Assembly: GCA_023431055.1 (NCBI GenBank)
Contig: JAEYXX010000009.1
Location: 1 to 53,267, forward strand
Origin: Pseudomonadota bacterium
Lineage (GTDB): Bacteria > Pseudomonadota > Gammaproteobacteria > Pseudomonadales > Pseudomonadaceae
Length of the DNA: 53,267 bases
Direction: 5' to 3'
Positions within the stretch are counted from its first letter, which is position 1. Every line of letters starts with the position of its first letter. The notes beneath the pieces were generated by a model that ran no database searches, was not told the DNA's origin, and was given only the letters and a program-made list of their open reading frames with translations. Both the position numbers and the translations under genes were made by a program. Shown here piece after piece: positions 32,281 through 40,475 of the stretch.

Positions 32281-33802
32281 GCCGGTGATCTTCGGCGAGC
32301 GCGCCTTGACCATCGAGAACATCGTAGCCCTGTCGCAGCGCCAGGCCCGCGCCCAATTGCAGGACGATGCGGCCTATCGTGAAAAGATCGCCAAGGGCGC
32401 GCGCTTCCTCGACACCCTGCTGGACAAGGAAGGCGTGATATACGGCGTCACCACCGGCTACGGCGACTCCTGCGTGGTAGCCGTGCCATTGCATCAGGTC
32501 GAGGCGCTGCCCCAACACCTGTTCACCTTCCACGGTTGCGGCCTGGGCAAACTGCTCGACGCCCCCAGCACCCGTGCGGTGCTCGCCGCCCGCTTGCAGT
32601 CCCTGTGCCACGGTGTATCCGGGGTACGGGTGGAACTGCTGGAGCGCATCCAGGCGTTCATCGATCACGACGTGCTGCCCTTGATCCCGGAAGAAGGCTC
32701 GGTCGGCGCCAGCGGCGACCTCACGCCGCTGTCCTACGTCGCCGCCACCCTCAGCGGTGAGCGCGAGGTGCTATACAAGGGCGAACGTCGCAGCGCCGCC
32801 GAGGTACATGAAGAACTCGACTGGACGCCGCTGACCCTGCGCCCGAAGGAAGCCCTGGCGCTGATGAACGGCACCGCGGTGATGACCGCCCTGGCCTGCC
32901 TCGCCTACGCCCGCGCCGATTATCTGCTGAAGCTGGCAACACGCATCACCGCGCTCAACGTGATCGCTCTGGAAGGCAACCCGGAGCACTTCGATGAGCG
33001 TCTGTTCGCCGCCAAGCCGCACCCGGGTCAAACCCAGGTGGCCGCCTGGATTCGCCAGGACCTGGCCGTCGAGGCGCCGCTGCCGCCGCTGCATCGCCTG
33101 CAGGATCGCTACTCGATCCGTTGCGCACCGCACGTGCTCGGCGTGTTGGCCGACAGCCTGGGCCTGCTGCGCCAGTTCATCGAGACCGAACTCAACAGCG
33201 CCAACGACAACCCGTTGTTCGATGCCGAGACCGAGCGCACCCTGCACGGCGGCCACTTCTATGGCGGGCATATCGCCTTCGCCATGGACAGCCTGAAGAA
33301 CCTGGTCGGCAACGTCGCCGACCTGCTCGACCGCCAGCTCGCCCTGCTGGTCGACACTCGCTACAACCATGGTCTGCCGAGCAACCTGTCCGGCGCGCCA
33401 GTCGAGACGGCGATGATCAACCACGGCTTCAAGGCCGTGCAGATCGGTGCCAGCGCCTGGACTGCCGAAACGCTGAAGAACACCCTGCCGGCCAGCGTGT
33501 TCTCGCGCTCCACCGAGTGCCACAACCAGGACAAGGTGAGCATGGGCACCATCGCCGCACGTGACGCACTGCGCAGCCTGGAGCTGACCGAGCAGGTCGC
33601 CGCTGCCACCTTGCTGGCGGCCAACCAGGGCGTCTGGCTACGCGAGCGCGCCGGCAAGCGCGACATCCCGGCGCCGCTGGCGGCGATGCGCGAGCAACTG
33701 GCCAGCGACTTCCCGCCGGTGATCGAAGATCGCGCACTGGAAGGCGAGCTGCGCCTGTGCCTGGAACGTATCCGTGCCCAGCACTGGAGGCTGTATGCGT
33801 AG
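32261..33802 (+). CDS. Aromatic amino acid ammonia-lyase (HAL/PAL/TAL family)
   Basis: This 513-residue enzyme forms the MIO cofactor from A150-S151-G152 in GSVGASGDLTPLSY. Catalytic Y61 is in YGVTTGYG. Other active-site parts are ELNSANDNPLF and RSTECHNQDKVSMG. The substrate-selecting pair is F90-H91 (QHLFTFHGCG), where histidine lyases have Ser-His and Rhodobacter tyrosine lyase has His-Leu. Given the APE context it should make coumarate or cinnamate as starter, rather than serve histidine breakdown: no hut genes are near. It overlaps both neighbours (20 and 8 bp). Confidence 0.92.
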   Translation: MTTYQPEPVIFGERALTIENIVALSQRQARAQLQDDAAYREKIAKGARFLDTLLDKEGVIYGVTTGYGDSCVVAVPLHQVEALPQHLFTFHGCGLGKLLDAPSTRAVLAARLQSLCHGVSGVRVELLERIQAFIDHDVLPLIPEEGSVGASGDLTPLSYVAATLSGEREVLYKGERRSAAEVHEELDWTPLTLRPKEALALMNGTAVMTALACLAYARADYLLKLATRITALNVIALEGNPEHFDERLFAAKPHPGQTQVAAWIRQDLAVEAPLPPLHRLQDRYSIRCAPHVLGVLADSLGLLRQFIETELNSANDNPLFDAETERTLHGGHFYGGHIAFAMDSLKNLVGNVADLLDRQLALLVDTRYNHGLPSNLSGAPVETAMINHGFKAVQIGASAWTAETLKNTLPASVFSRSTECHNQDKVSMGTIAARDALRSLELTEQVAAATLLAANQGVWLRERAGKRDIPAPLAAMREQLASDFPPVIEDRALEGELRLCLERIRAQHWRLYA

Positions 33803-34220
33803 CAAGGGCGTATTGCAGGCGCAGATCGAACTGCAGGTGCAGTTCTATGACGTCGACATGATGGAAATCGTCTGGCATGGCCACTACGTCAAGTACTTCG
33901 AGCAGGCGCGCTGCGCCTTGCTCGACAAGCTCGACCACAACTACCGACAGATGCGCGACTCCGGCTACGCCTGGCCGGTGATCGACCTTCAGCTGCGCTA
34001 CATACGCGGCGCTCAGTTCGGTCAGCGCATCATTGTGCGCGCCGACCTGGTCGAATGGGAGAGCCGCCTGAAGATCAACTACCTGATCAGCGACGCCGAG
34101 ACGGGCGAGCGCATGACTCGCGGCAGCACCGTGCAGGTGGCCGTGGAAATCGCCACGCGGGAAATGCAGTTCGCCTCGCCACAGGTCTTCATCGATGCCG
34201 TGCAGAGGGCCATCGCGTGA
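33795..34220 (+). CDS. apeK: 4HBT-type thioesterase (ApeK-like)
   Basis: This 141-residue hot-dog thioesterase is of the YbgC/FadM group. The active-site region is QVQFYDVDMMEIVWHGHYVKYFE, with D21 as the likely general base. The start is ATG at 33795, overlapping the lyase stop (TAG). It probably edits stalled chains or releases intermediates from ACP. It overlaps the next gene by 4 bp (GTGA). Confidence 0.88.
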   Translation: MRSKGVLQAQIELQVQFYDVDMMEIVWHGHYVKYFEQARCALLDKLDHNYRQMRDSGYAWPVIDLQLRYIRGAQFGQRIIVRADLVEWESRLKINYLISDAETGERMTRGSTVQVAVEIATREMQFASPQVFIDAVQRAIA

Positions 34221-34894
34221 AACGCCTGCTCAGCGCCACCCTGGCTGGCATCGGCTGCGTAGCCCGGATGAAATCCGGGAGAAACCCCATTGCCCGCTAC
34301 ATTTCCCGGATTGCATCCGGGCTACTGCTGGCGAGCATTGCCCAGCTGGCGCTGGCCTTCGACCTCGACCAGCTCAGCGAGCAACTCGGTAAACCCGAAG
34401 TGGTGCGCGGCAGCTTCATTCAGGAGAAGCACCTGCGCGCCCTGCCGCAACCGCTGACCAGCCGCGGCACCTTCGTGCTGGCCAAGGACTACGGGCTACT
34501 CTGGCTGCTCGAACGGCCTTTGCAGCAGGACTACCGTATCGATGATCAGGGCATTGCCCGGCGTGCAGAGCAGGGCTGGCAGTTCGTCGCCCAGCAGAGC
34601 GCCACGGCCCAGCAGAACCGCCTGTTCCTCGCCGTTCTGAAAGGTGACAGCAGCGGCCTGCGTCAGGACTTCGACCTCAGCCTGAGCGGCAGCGCTGACA
34701 ACTGGCAGCTCGATCTGACGCCCCGCAGCGTGCTGCTCAAGCAGGTATTCAAGGCCATCGTCATCACCGGCGGTGAGCTGGTGCAGCGTATCGAGCTGCA
34801 GGAAACCCAGGGCGACAGCACCGTGCTGCGCCTTGAGAACAATCAGGCCGATCAGTCCCTGAGCGACGCGGAGCGACATGACTTCCAGAGTTGA
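34217..34894 (+). CDS. LolA-like lipoprotein carrier of the APE operon
   Basis: This 225-residue exported protein has a LolA-type domain (about 55-220: VVRGSFIQEKHLRALPQPL, then RGTFVLAKDYGLLWLLERP). The natural start is GTG at 34217, overlapping the thioesterase stop. The N-terminus is odd: residues 15-37 (CVARMKSGRNPIARYISRIASG region) are encoded by a REP pair inserted into the signal peptide. Translation from the internal ATG at 34268 would give a conventional signal peptide (MKSGRNPIARYISRIASG, then LLLASIAQLALA). It likely shuttles the polyene lipid to the outer membrane. Confidence 0.87.
   Translation: MKRLLSATLAGIGCVARMKSGRNPIARYISRIASGLLLASIAQLALAFDLDQLSEQLGKPEVVRGSFIQEKHLRALPQPLTSRGTFVLAKDYGLLWLLERPLQQDYRIDDQGIARRAEQGWQFVAQQSATAQQNRLFLAVLKGDSSGLRQDFDLSLSGSADNWQLDLTPRSVLLKQVFKAIVITGGELVQRIELQETQGDSTVLRLENNQADQSLSDAERHDFQS
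34259..34325. repeat. REP pair inside the signal-peptide region of the LolA-like gene
   Basis: Arms GTAGCCCGGATGAAATCCGG(GA) at 34259-34280 and TCCCGGATTGCATCCGGGCT(AC) at 34304-34325 are inverted, 21 of 22 bases matching. A single unit of the same family lies near 8560. The REP reads through in the gene frame without a stop and brings an ATG at 34268. Confidence 0.9.
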
Positions 34895-37205
34895 ATACTG
34901 GGGTTCACGGCTCTTTCCGCTCGCCCTGCTCCTGCTTCTTGCCGTCGCCGCCTGGCAGTGGCGCGGTGGTGCGCCCATCTCGGCCAACCTGCTGGAGCTG
35001 GTGCCCAGCGGCAAGCCGGACGCCCTCGAAGAGCTGGCCGTGCAACGCATGCAGGAGCCGCTGAACCGCGAGCTGCTGATACTGATCAGCCACCCGGAGC
35101 GCGACCAGGCCCTGGCGCTGGCCGCCGAGCTGGGCCCGCGCTGGCAGCAGCAGACGCTGTTCGAGAAGGTGCAGTGGGACCCGCAAGCCGACCTGAACAA
35201 CATCAGACAGCAATTGCAGGATCAGCGCCTGGCGCTGCTGCCAGCGGCCGACCGCCAGCTGCTGATCGACGATCCTGCGGCGTTCGTTGCCAGGCGTACG
35301 CAGGACCTGTTCGACCCCTTTCGCAGCCAGGGCGTGGTCGCCACCAACGATGACCTGCTCGGCCTGAGCACACTGGCCGAGAAGAATCTCCCGCATCATC
35401 ACAATATTCAGGTCGATCTCAGCGGTGCGCTGATCGCCGAAAGCGAGGGAACCACCTGGGCCCTGCTGCGCGCCCGAACCAATGCCGACGCCTTCGACGG
35501 CAACCTGGCGCTGGCAGTGGACAATCTGGTCGCCCAGGCCCGCGAGGAAATCGAGGCGCGCGGCGGCCAGATGCTCGCCAGCAGCGGCCTGCTCTATTCC
35601 GCCCATGGCCAGCGCCAGGCCACTCGCGAGATCAGCCTGATGGGCGGGCTAGCCAGTGCTGGCGCCTTGCTGATGATGCTGCTGGTGTTCCGACGCGTAC
35701 GCGTATTGCTGGCGTTCGTCCCCGCCGCGATCGGCGTATTGGCCGGACTTACGGCGTGCGTGGCGGTATTCGGCCATGTGCATGTGATGACGCTGGTGCT
35801 CGGCGCCAGCCTGATCGGCGTGGCCATCGATTATCCGCTGCACCTGCTGTCGAAAAGCTGGACATTGCAGCCCTGGGACAGCTGGCGAGCCCTACGCGCC
35901 ACGCTGCTCGGCCTGACCCTCGGCCTGCTGACCAATGTCATCGGCTACCTGGCCCTGGCCTTCACGCCCTTCCCGGCGCTGAAACAAGTGGCGATCTTCT
36001 CTGCCGCCGGCCTGCTCGGCGCTTACCTGAGCACGCTGTTCCTGTTGCCAACCCTGCTCGGCAAGGCCGAGATACGTCCCTGGCAGCCGCCGCATGCCCT
36101 GGCGCAGCGCCTGCTCGACCGGCGCGAAACCTTGCTGCGTAAACTGCCCACACCCTGGCTGCTGTTGATCTTCGTCCTGTTTTGCGCTGGTGGCCTGTTG
36201 CAGCTCTCGCACAAGGACGACCTGCGCCAGTGGGCCAGCGTACCGCCGCAATTGCTGGAGCAATCGAAAGCCATCAGCCAGATCGTCGGCATGCAACCGA
36301 CCAGTCAGTTCTTTCTGGTGCACGGCGACGACGAGGAACAATTGCTGCAACGCCAGCAGTCGTTGAGCCAACGCCTGGACAAGCTGGTGGAACAAGGCCA
36401 GTTGAAGAGCTATCTGGCCCTGAGCCAGCTGATGGCGCCAGCCACCCAGCAGGAGGCACTGCGCCAAGCCGTGGCACAGCTCCCGAGCCATAGCGCTGCA
36501 CTCAACGAACTGGGCATCCCCGCCGAGGCCATCGAGCAGGAAGCGCAACAGCTGCAAGCACTGCCGACGCTGACCATCGAGCAGGTGCTATCCGCGCCAC
36601 TCAGTGAGCCCTGGCGGCCACTCTGGCTGGGCAACGCCGATGACGGCCAGGTCGCCGGCTTGATCAGCCTGCAAGGCTTGACCGACAGCGATCTGCTTGC
36701 CGCCCAGGTCGAGGGACTGCACGGGGTAAAACTGGTCGACCGCCTCGGCGAGCTCAATCGCCTGTTCGCCGCCACGCAAGTCAGCGCCGCCGAACTCAAG
36801 CTGGCCTCCTGCCTGCTGATCTTCGCTGTGCTCTGGATCTTCTTTGGCGCACGCGGTGCCGCTCGCGTACTGGCGGTCTCGCTGCTGGCCGCATTGGCCA
36901 GCCTGGCCAGCCTGGGCTGGCTTGGCCAGCCGCTGACCCTGTTCAGCCTGTTCGGCCTGCTACTGGTCACCGCCATCGGCGTGGACTACGCCATTCTGAT
37001 TCGCGAACGGGTCGGCGGCGCGGCCACCAGCCTGCTCGGCACGCTGCTGTCGGCACTGACCACCTGGTTGTCGTTCGGCCTGCTGGCCGTTTCCAGTACG
37101 CCTGCGGTGAGCAACTTCGGCCTGGCCATCAGCATCGGCCTGGCCTTCAGCTTCCTCCTCGCCCCCTGGGCAGGTGACGCGCAAGCAGAGGATAAGCAGC
37201 CATGA
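34878..37205 (+). CDS. MMPL-family exporter of the APE operon
   Basis: This 775-residue protein of the RND/MMPL type has about 12 membrane segments. One follows the N-terminus, five lie at about 245-395 after a periplasmic domain (about 35-245), then one near 415 and five at 640-765 after the second periplasmic domain. GD-less but family-typical segments are GASLIGVAIDYPLHLL and LLLVTAIGVDYAILIRER, each with an Asp in a membrane helix that carries protons. It likely exports the polyene lipid together with the LolA-like carrier. It overlaps both neighbours (17 and 4 bp). Confidence 0.9.
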   Translation: MTSRVEYWGSRLFPLALLLLLAVAAWQWRGGAPISANLLELVPSGKPDALEELAVQRMQEPLNRELLILISHPERDQALALAAELGPRWQQQTLFEKVQWDPQADLNNIRQQLQDQRLALLPAADRQLLIDDPAAFVARRTQDLFDPFRSQGVVATNDDLLGLSTLAEKNLPHHHNIQVDLSGALIAESEGTTWALLRARTNADAFDGNLALAVDNLVAQAREEIEARGGQMLASSGLLYSAHGQRQATREISLMGGLASAGALLMMLLVFRRVRVLLAFVPAAIGVLAGLTACVAVFGHVHVMTLVLGASLIGVAIDYPLHLLSKSWTLQPWDSWRALRATLLGLTLGLLTNVIGYLALAFTPFPALKQVAIFSAAGLLGAYLSTLFLLPTLLGKAEIRPWQPPHALAQRLLDRRETLLRKLPTPWLLLIFVLFCAGGLLQLSHKDDLRQWASVPPQLLEQSKAISQIVGMQPTSQFFLVHGDDEEQLLQRQQSLSQRLDKLVEQGQLKSYLALSQLMAPATQQEALRQAVAQLPSHSAALNELGIPAEAIEQEAQQLQALPTLTIEQVLSAPLSEPWRPLWLGNADDGQVAGLISLQGLTDSDLLAAQVEGLHGVKLVDRLGELNRLFAATQVSAAELKLASCLLIFAVLWIFFGARGAARVLAVSLLAALASLASLGWLGQPLTLFSLFGLLLVTAIGVDYAILIRERVGGAATSLLGTLLSALTTWLSFGLLAVSSTPAVSNFGLAISIGLAFSFLLAPWAGDAQAEDKQP

Positions 37206-38350
37206 CGGTCGTCCTGTTCTGGTTGCTGGCCCTGGCCATCTATGCGCTGGTCGCGGTCGTCGGTGGGCGCCGCCTGATTCCCATCGTCGGCCAATTGCTG
37301 GTGGCAGCGCTGGCCATCCCGGCGCTGCTGTTGCTGTGGGCCGAGCCGCACTGGCAATTGAGCGCCAGCGACCTGCTGGCGCCCGACTGGCTGGAGCTTG
37401 CCTACGGTCTGTGCTTCGCGCTGCTACTCGGCTACATCCTCAGCGACGTGATCGATCTCGACCTCAGCCCGGCGTGCGTGAAGATCGCCCTGCCCAGTTT
37501 CCTCGTGCCGATGCTCGCAGGCCTGGCCTGTTCGCTCTGGTTGCTGCCCGGCGAGCGCGGCTGGCTGAGTGCCGTCGGCATCGGCCTGCTGTTCTCCATC
37601 ACCGCCATTCCCGTGCTCTACCTGTTTCTGCAGAGCATCGGCTACCCGCCTGCCGACAGTAAACGTCTGCTGCATGCGGCGATCCTGATGGATTTCATGT
37701 GCTGGAGTCTGTTCGGCCTGGCCCAGGGCAGCAGCCAGCCGGCAACGCTGCTGTGGCCCTTGTTGGCGGCATTGCTGCCCCTGTTGCTGCGTGCCGCCAG
37801 GCTGCGTCATCCGTCGTTCTACAGCCTGCCATTCTTCGCCTTGATGCTGGCGTTGCAGCAGCTTGAACTGAATGCGCTGGTGTTCGGCATCGGCTACATG
37901 CTGTGTCTGGGTTACCTGCGCCAGCCCTTCGTCCTGCCACTCGCGGAGCGTCACTGGAAACGGGCGATGAATGGGCTCGCAGTCCCGCTGATCCTCACCT
38001 ATGGCGTGCTGCGCGTTGATTTCCATGGCCTGGATCAACACCTGTCCTGGTTGCTACTGGTTACCCTGCTGGCGCTGCCGGTCATCAGCAAGGTGCTTGG
38101 TAGCTGGTTGGGTCTGCACTGGGCAGATCCGGCCGCGTCGGCACGGATCAAGTGGCGCGAAAGCCTGCTGCTGAACATCCGTGGCCTGACCGAAATCGTG
38201 TTCCTCAACCTGCTCCTGCAGCTCCAGCTGATTGATTCAACGGTGTACTTCGGCCTGCTGCTGATGAGTCTGTTCTCTACTCTGCTGCCTGCCCTGCTGG
38301 GCCGGCATGCGGCCAATCATGAAGCGAAAGCCCGCTATGAAATCTCCTGA
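37202..38350 (+). CDS. Cation/proton antiporter-like membrane protein
   Basis: This 382-residue protein has about 11 hydrophobic helices. The order resembles the CPA2/NhaA-like antiporter fold (GIGLLFSITAIPVLYLFLQ, HAAILMDFMCWSLF, RESLLLNIRGLTEIVFLNLLL). The NIRGLTE-VFLN segment near residues 320-335 matches the RGxxE region of CPA2 proteins. Unusual for an APE cluster; it may power or balance the export step. Function is inferred from fold only. It is coupled to the exporter (4-bp overlap) and to the halogenase-like gene (14 bp). Confidence 0.75.
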   Translation: MTVVLFWLLALAIYALVAVVGGRRLIPIVGQLLVAALAIPALLLLWAEPHWQLSASDLLAPDWLELAYGLCFALLLGYILSDVIDLDLSPACVKIALPSFLVPMLAGLACSLWLLPGERGWLSAVGIGLLFSITAIPVLYLFLQSIGYPPADSKRLLHAAILMDFMCWSLFGLAQGSSQPATLLWPLLAALLPLLLRAARLRHPSFYSLPFFALMLALQQLELNALVFGIGYMLCLGYLRQPFVLPLAERHWKRAMNGLAVPLILTYGVLRVDFHGLDQHLSWLLLVTLLALPVISKVLGSWLGLHWADPAASARIKWRESLLLNIRGLTEIVFLNLLLQLQLIDSTVYFGLLLMSLFSTLLPALLGRHAANHEAKARYEIS

Positions 38351-39584
38351 ACTCGAACAACGCCAGATCGTCGTCATCGGTGCCGGCCCGTCCGGCGCCA
38401 TCGCAGCCGCCATCCTCAAACGCAAGGGTCATGACGTACTGGTGCTGGAGCGCCAGCGCTTCCCGCGCTTTTCCATCGGCGAAAGCCTACTGTCGCACTG
38501 CCTGGACTTCGTCGAAGAAGCCGGCATGCTCGAGGCCGTGCAAGCCGCTGGGTTCCAGACCAAGCACGGTGCAGCCTTCGCCTGGGGCGACCGTTACACC
38601 AGCTTCGACTTCCGCGACAAATTCACCGAGGGCAAGGGTTCGACCTATCAGGTCATCCGCGCCGACTTCGACAAGTTGCTGGCCGACGAGGCCGAGCGCC
38701 AGGGCGTGGAGATTCGCTACGAGGAAGAAATCTTCGCCGCCGACTTCAGCGGCGACTGCCCGCGGCTGTCGATACGCCGCCTGGCCGACGGTTTCGAATA
38801 CCAGGTCGAGTGCGCCTTCGTTCTCGACGGCAGCGGCTATGGCCGCGTGCTGCCGCGCCTGCTCGACCTCGACACGCCGTCGGCCTTCCCGGTACGGCGC
38901 GCGGTGTTCACCCACATCGAGGACAACATCGATCCGGCCTCGGGTTTCAACCGCGAGATGATCCTCATCACCACCCATCCGACCCTGCGCGACGTGTGGT
39001 TCTGGACCATTCCATTCAGCAACGGCCGCTGCTCGCTGGGCGTGGTCTGCGCGGCTGAACACTATGAGAACTACCCGAAGGATCTCGACGCCTGCCTCAA
39101 GCAGTTCGTCGCCGAGACCCCATCGTTGAGCAAGGTGCTGGGCAACGCCGTGTGGGATACCCCGGCACGCGAGATCAATGGCTACTCGGCCAACGTCAAG
39201 AACCTGCATGGGCCAGGTTTCGCCCTGCTGGGCAATGCCGCCGAGTTCCTCGACCCGGTGTTCAGCTCCGGCGTGACCATCGCCATGCGCTCGGCGAGCA
39301 TGGCCGCCGGGCTGCTGCATCGCCAGCTGGGTGGCGAAACGGTGGACTGGGAAAACGAGTTCGCCATCCCGCTCAAACGCGGCGTGGATACCTTCCGCGT
39401 CTACGTCGAAGGCTGGTACGAGGGTTCCTTCCAGGACGTGATCTACTACGAGAACGCCTCGCCGGAGATTCGCCGCATGATCAGTTCGATCCTTGCCGGC
39501 TACGCCTGGGACGGTAAGAATCCCTACGTGTCCGAACCACGCCGCCGCCTGCGTGTGCTGGCAGAACTTTGCTCCCAACCCTGA
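38337..39584 (+). CDS. Flavin-dependent halogenase-like oxidoreductase
   Basis: This 415-residue FAD enzyme starts MKSPELEQRQIVVIGAGPSGAI; GAGPSG (15-20) binds the dinucleotide. Two halogenase hallmarks are visible: WxWxIP as WFWTIP (221-226) and FxxPxxSxG as FLDPVFSSG (304-312). K76 in FQTKHGAA lies where phenolic-type halogenases carry the catalytic lysine; this placement is from memory. Halogenated aryl polyenes (xanthomonadins) support a tailoring role. It could instead be a non-halogenating monooxygenase or a reductase. The last base of its stop begins the repeat at 39584. Confidence 0.82.
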   Translation: MKSPELEQRQIVVIGAGPSGAIAAAILKRKGHDVLVLERQRFPRFSIGESLLSHCLDFVEEAGMLEAVQAAGFQTKHGAAFAWGDRYTSFDFRDKFTEGKGSTYQVIRADFDKLLADEAERQGVEIRYEEEIFAADFSGDCPRLSIRRLADGFEYQVECAFVLDGSGYGRVLPRLLDLDTPSAFPVRRAVFTHIEDNIDPASGFNREMILITTHPTLRDVWFWTIPFSNGRCSLGVVCAAEHYENYPKDLDACLKQFVAETPSLSKVLGNAVWDTPAREINGYSANVKNLHGPGFALLGNAAEFLDPVFSSGVTIAMRSASMAAGLLHRQLGGETVDWENEFAIPLKRGVDTFRVYVEGWYEGSFQDVIYYENASPEIRRMISSILAGYAWDGKNPYVSEPRRRLRVLAELCSQP

Positions 39585-39740
39585 GAACCTACTTACGATC
39601 AGCTGCGCGTCGGCCCTACGGCGTTAGAAACAGGCTCGGAATGCTCATTTACAACTCGTAAACTCGAGTGCGAGCCCAGTCCGTTCCTCGCCTGCTTCTG
39701 CCTTGTATGGCTCTAGCTCGCTAGCTCGTAAATAGGTTCT
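39584..39740. repeat. MITE-like element splitting the APE operon
   Basis: Left end AGAACCTACTTACGATC (39584-39600) and right end GCTCGTAAATAGGTTCT (39724-39740) are inverted repeats, 15 of 17 matching. Reverse-complemented, the core (CAAGGCAGAAGCAGGCGAGG, then GTAAATGAGCATTCCGAGCC and TAACGC) matches the element at 23061-23249. It fills nearly all of the 171-bp gap between the halogenase-like gene and the methyltransferase gene, the only large gap in the operon. Confidence 0.85.
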
Positions 39741-39755
39741 AAACAAGGATCGTCG

Positions 39756-40475
39756 ATGAACGCCCTGCGCCCCGTCTCGCCCACCTACGTCGAAGAAACC
39801 CGCTTCGGCTTCTGGTTCCTGCAGAGCCATGTCTGGCAACACCATGTACTGCGGGTCGCGATCAACGACCTGGTGCGCCTGATCGGCGAACCATTGCCGC
39901 ACGCGCCCGTGCTGCTGGATGCGGGTTGTGGCCAGGGGCGCTCCTTCGGCCTGCTCGACGCAGCGCTCTCGCCCACGAGAATGATCGGCCTTGACGCTGA
40001 CCCACACAGCCTCGAATGCTCGCGCCGCGAGGCCGAGCGCCTGGGCCTCGACGTCGAGCTGATCGCCAGCGACTGCGCCGCCATCGACCTGCCCGACGCC
40101 AGCGTCGACCTGTTGTTCTGCCACCAGACGCTGCATCACCTGGTGGAACAGGAGAAAGCCCTCGCCGAGTTCTGGCGCGTGCTGAAACCGGGTGGCCGAT
40201 TGCTGCTGGCCGAGTCGACCAAGTACTACATCGACACCTGGGTGATCCGCTGGCTGTTCCGTCACCCGATGCACGTACAACGCAGCGCCGAGCAGTACCT
40301 GCAAATGCTCAGCGCGCAGGGTTTCCAGTTCGAAGAGAGCAGTGTTTCGTACCCCTATCTGTGGTGGAGCCGCTCCAAGGACTTCGGCCTGCTGGAGCGC
40401 TGGGGACTGATGCGACCAAAGCCGGTCGGCCAACGCGACGAAACGCTGCTAAACGTAGTGGCGCGCAAACCGTGA
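39756..40475 (+). CDS. SAM-dependent methyltransferase of the APE operon
   Basis: This 239-residue class I methyltransferase has motif I LLDAGCGQGRSF (about 53-64), the acidic residue after strand 2 in GLDADPHSL, and the motif LPDASVDLLFCHQTLHHL. It probably methylates the aromatic head; a methyl at the ring is common in E. coli-type APEs. It starts 15 bp after the repeat (AACAAGGATCGTCG before the ATG) and its stop TGA shares an A with the ATG of the next gene. Confidence 0.88.
   Translation: MNALRPVSPTYVEETRFGFWFLQSHVWQHHVLRVAINDLVRLIGEPLPHAPVLLDAGCGQGRSFGLLDAALSPTRMIGLDADPHSLECSRREAERLGLDVELIASDCAAIDLPDASVDLLFCHQTLHHLVEQEKALAEFWRVLKPGGRLLLAESTKYYIDTWVIRWLFRHPMHVQRSAEQYLQMLSAQGFQFEESSVSYPYLWWSRSKDFGLLERWGLMRPKPVGQRDETLLNVVARKP

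Noticed and set aside
32261..33802. Histidine ammonia-lyase for histidine breakdown (hutH)
   Set aside because: No hut genes near, embedded in the APE operon, and the Ser-His pair of histidine lyases is Phe-His here.
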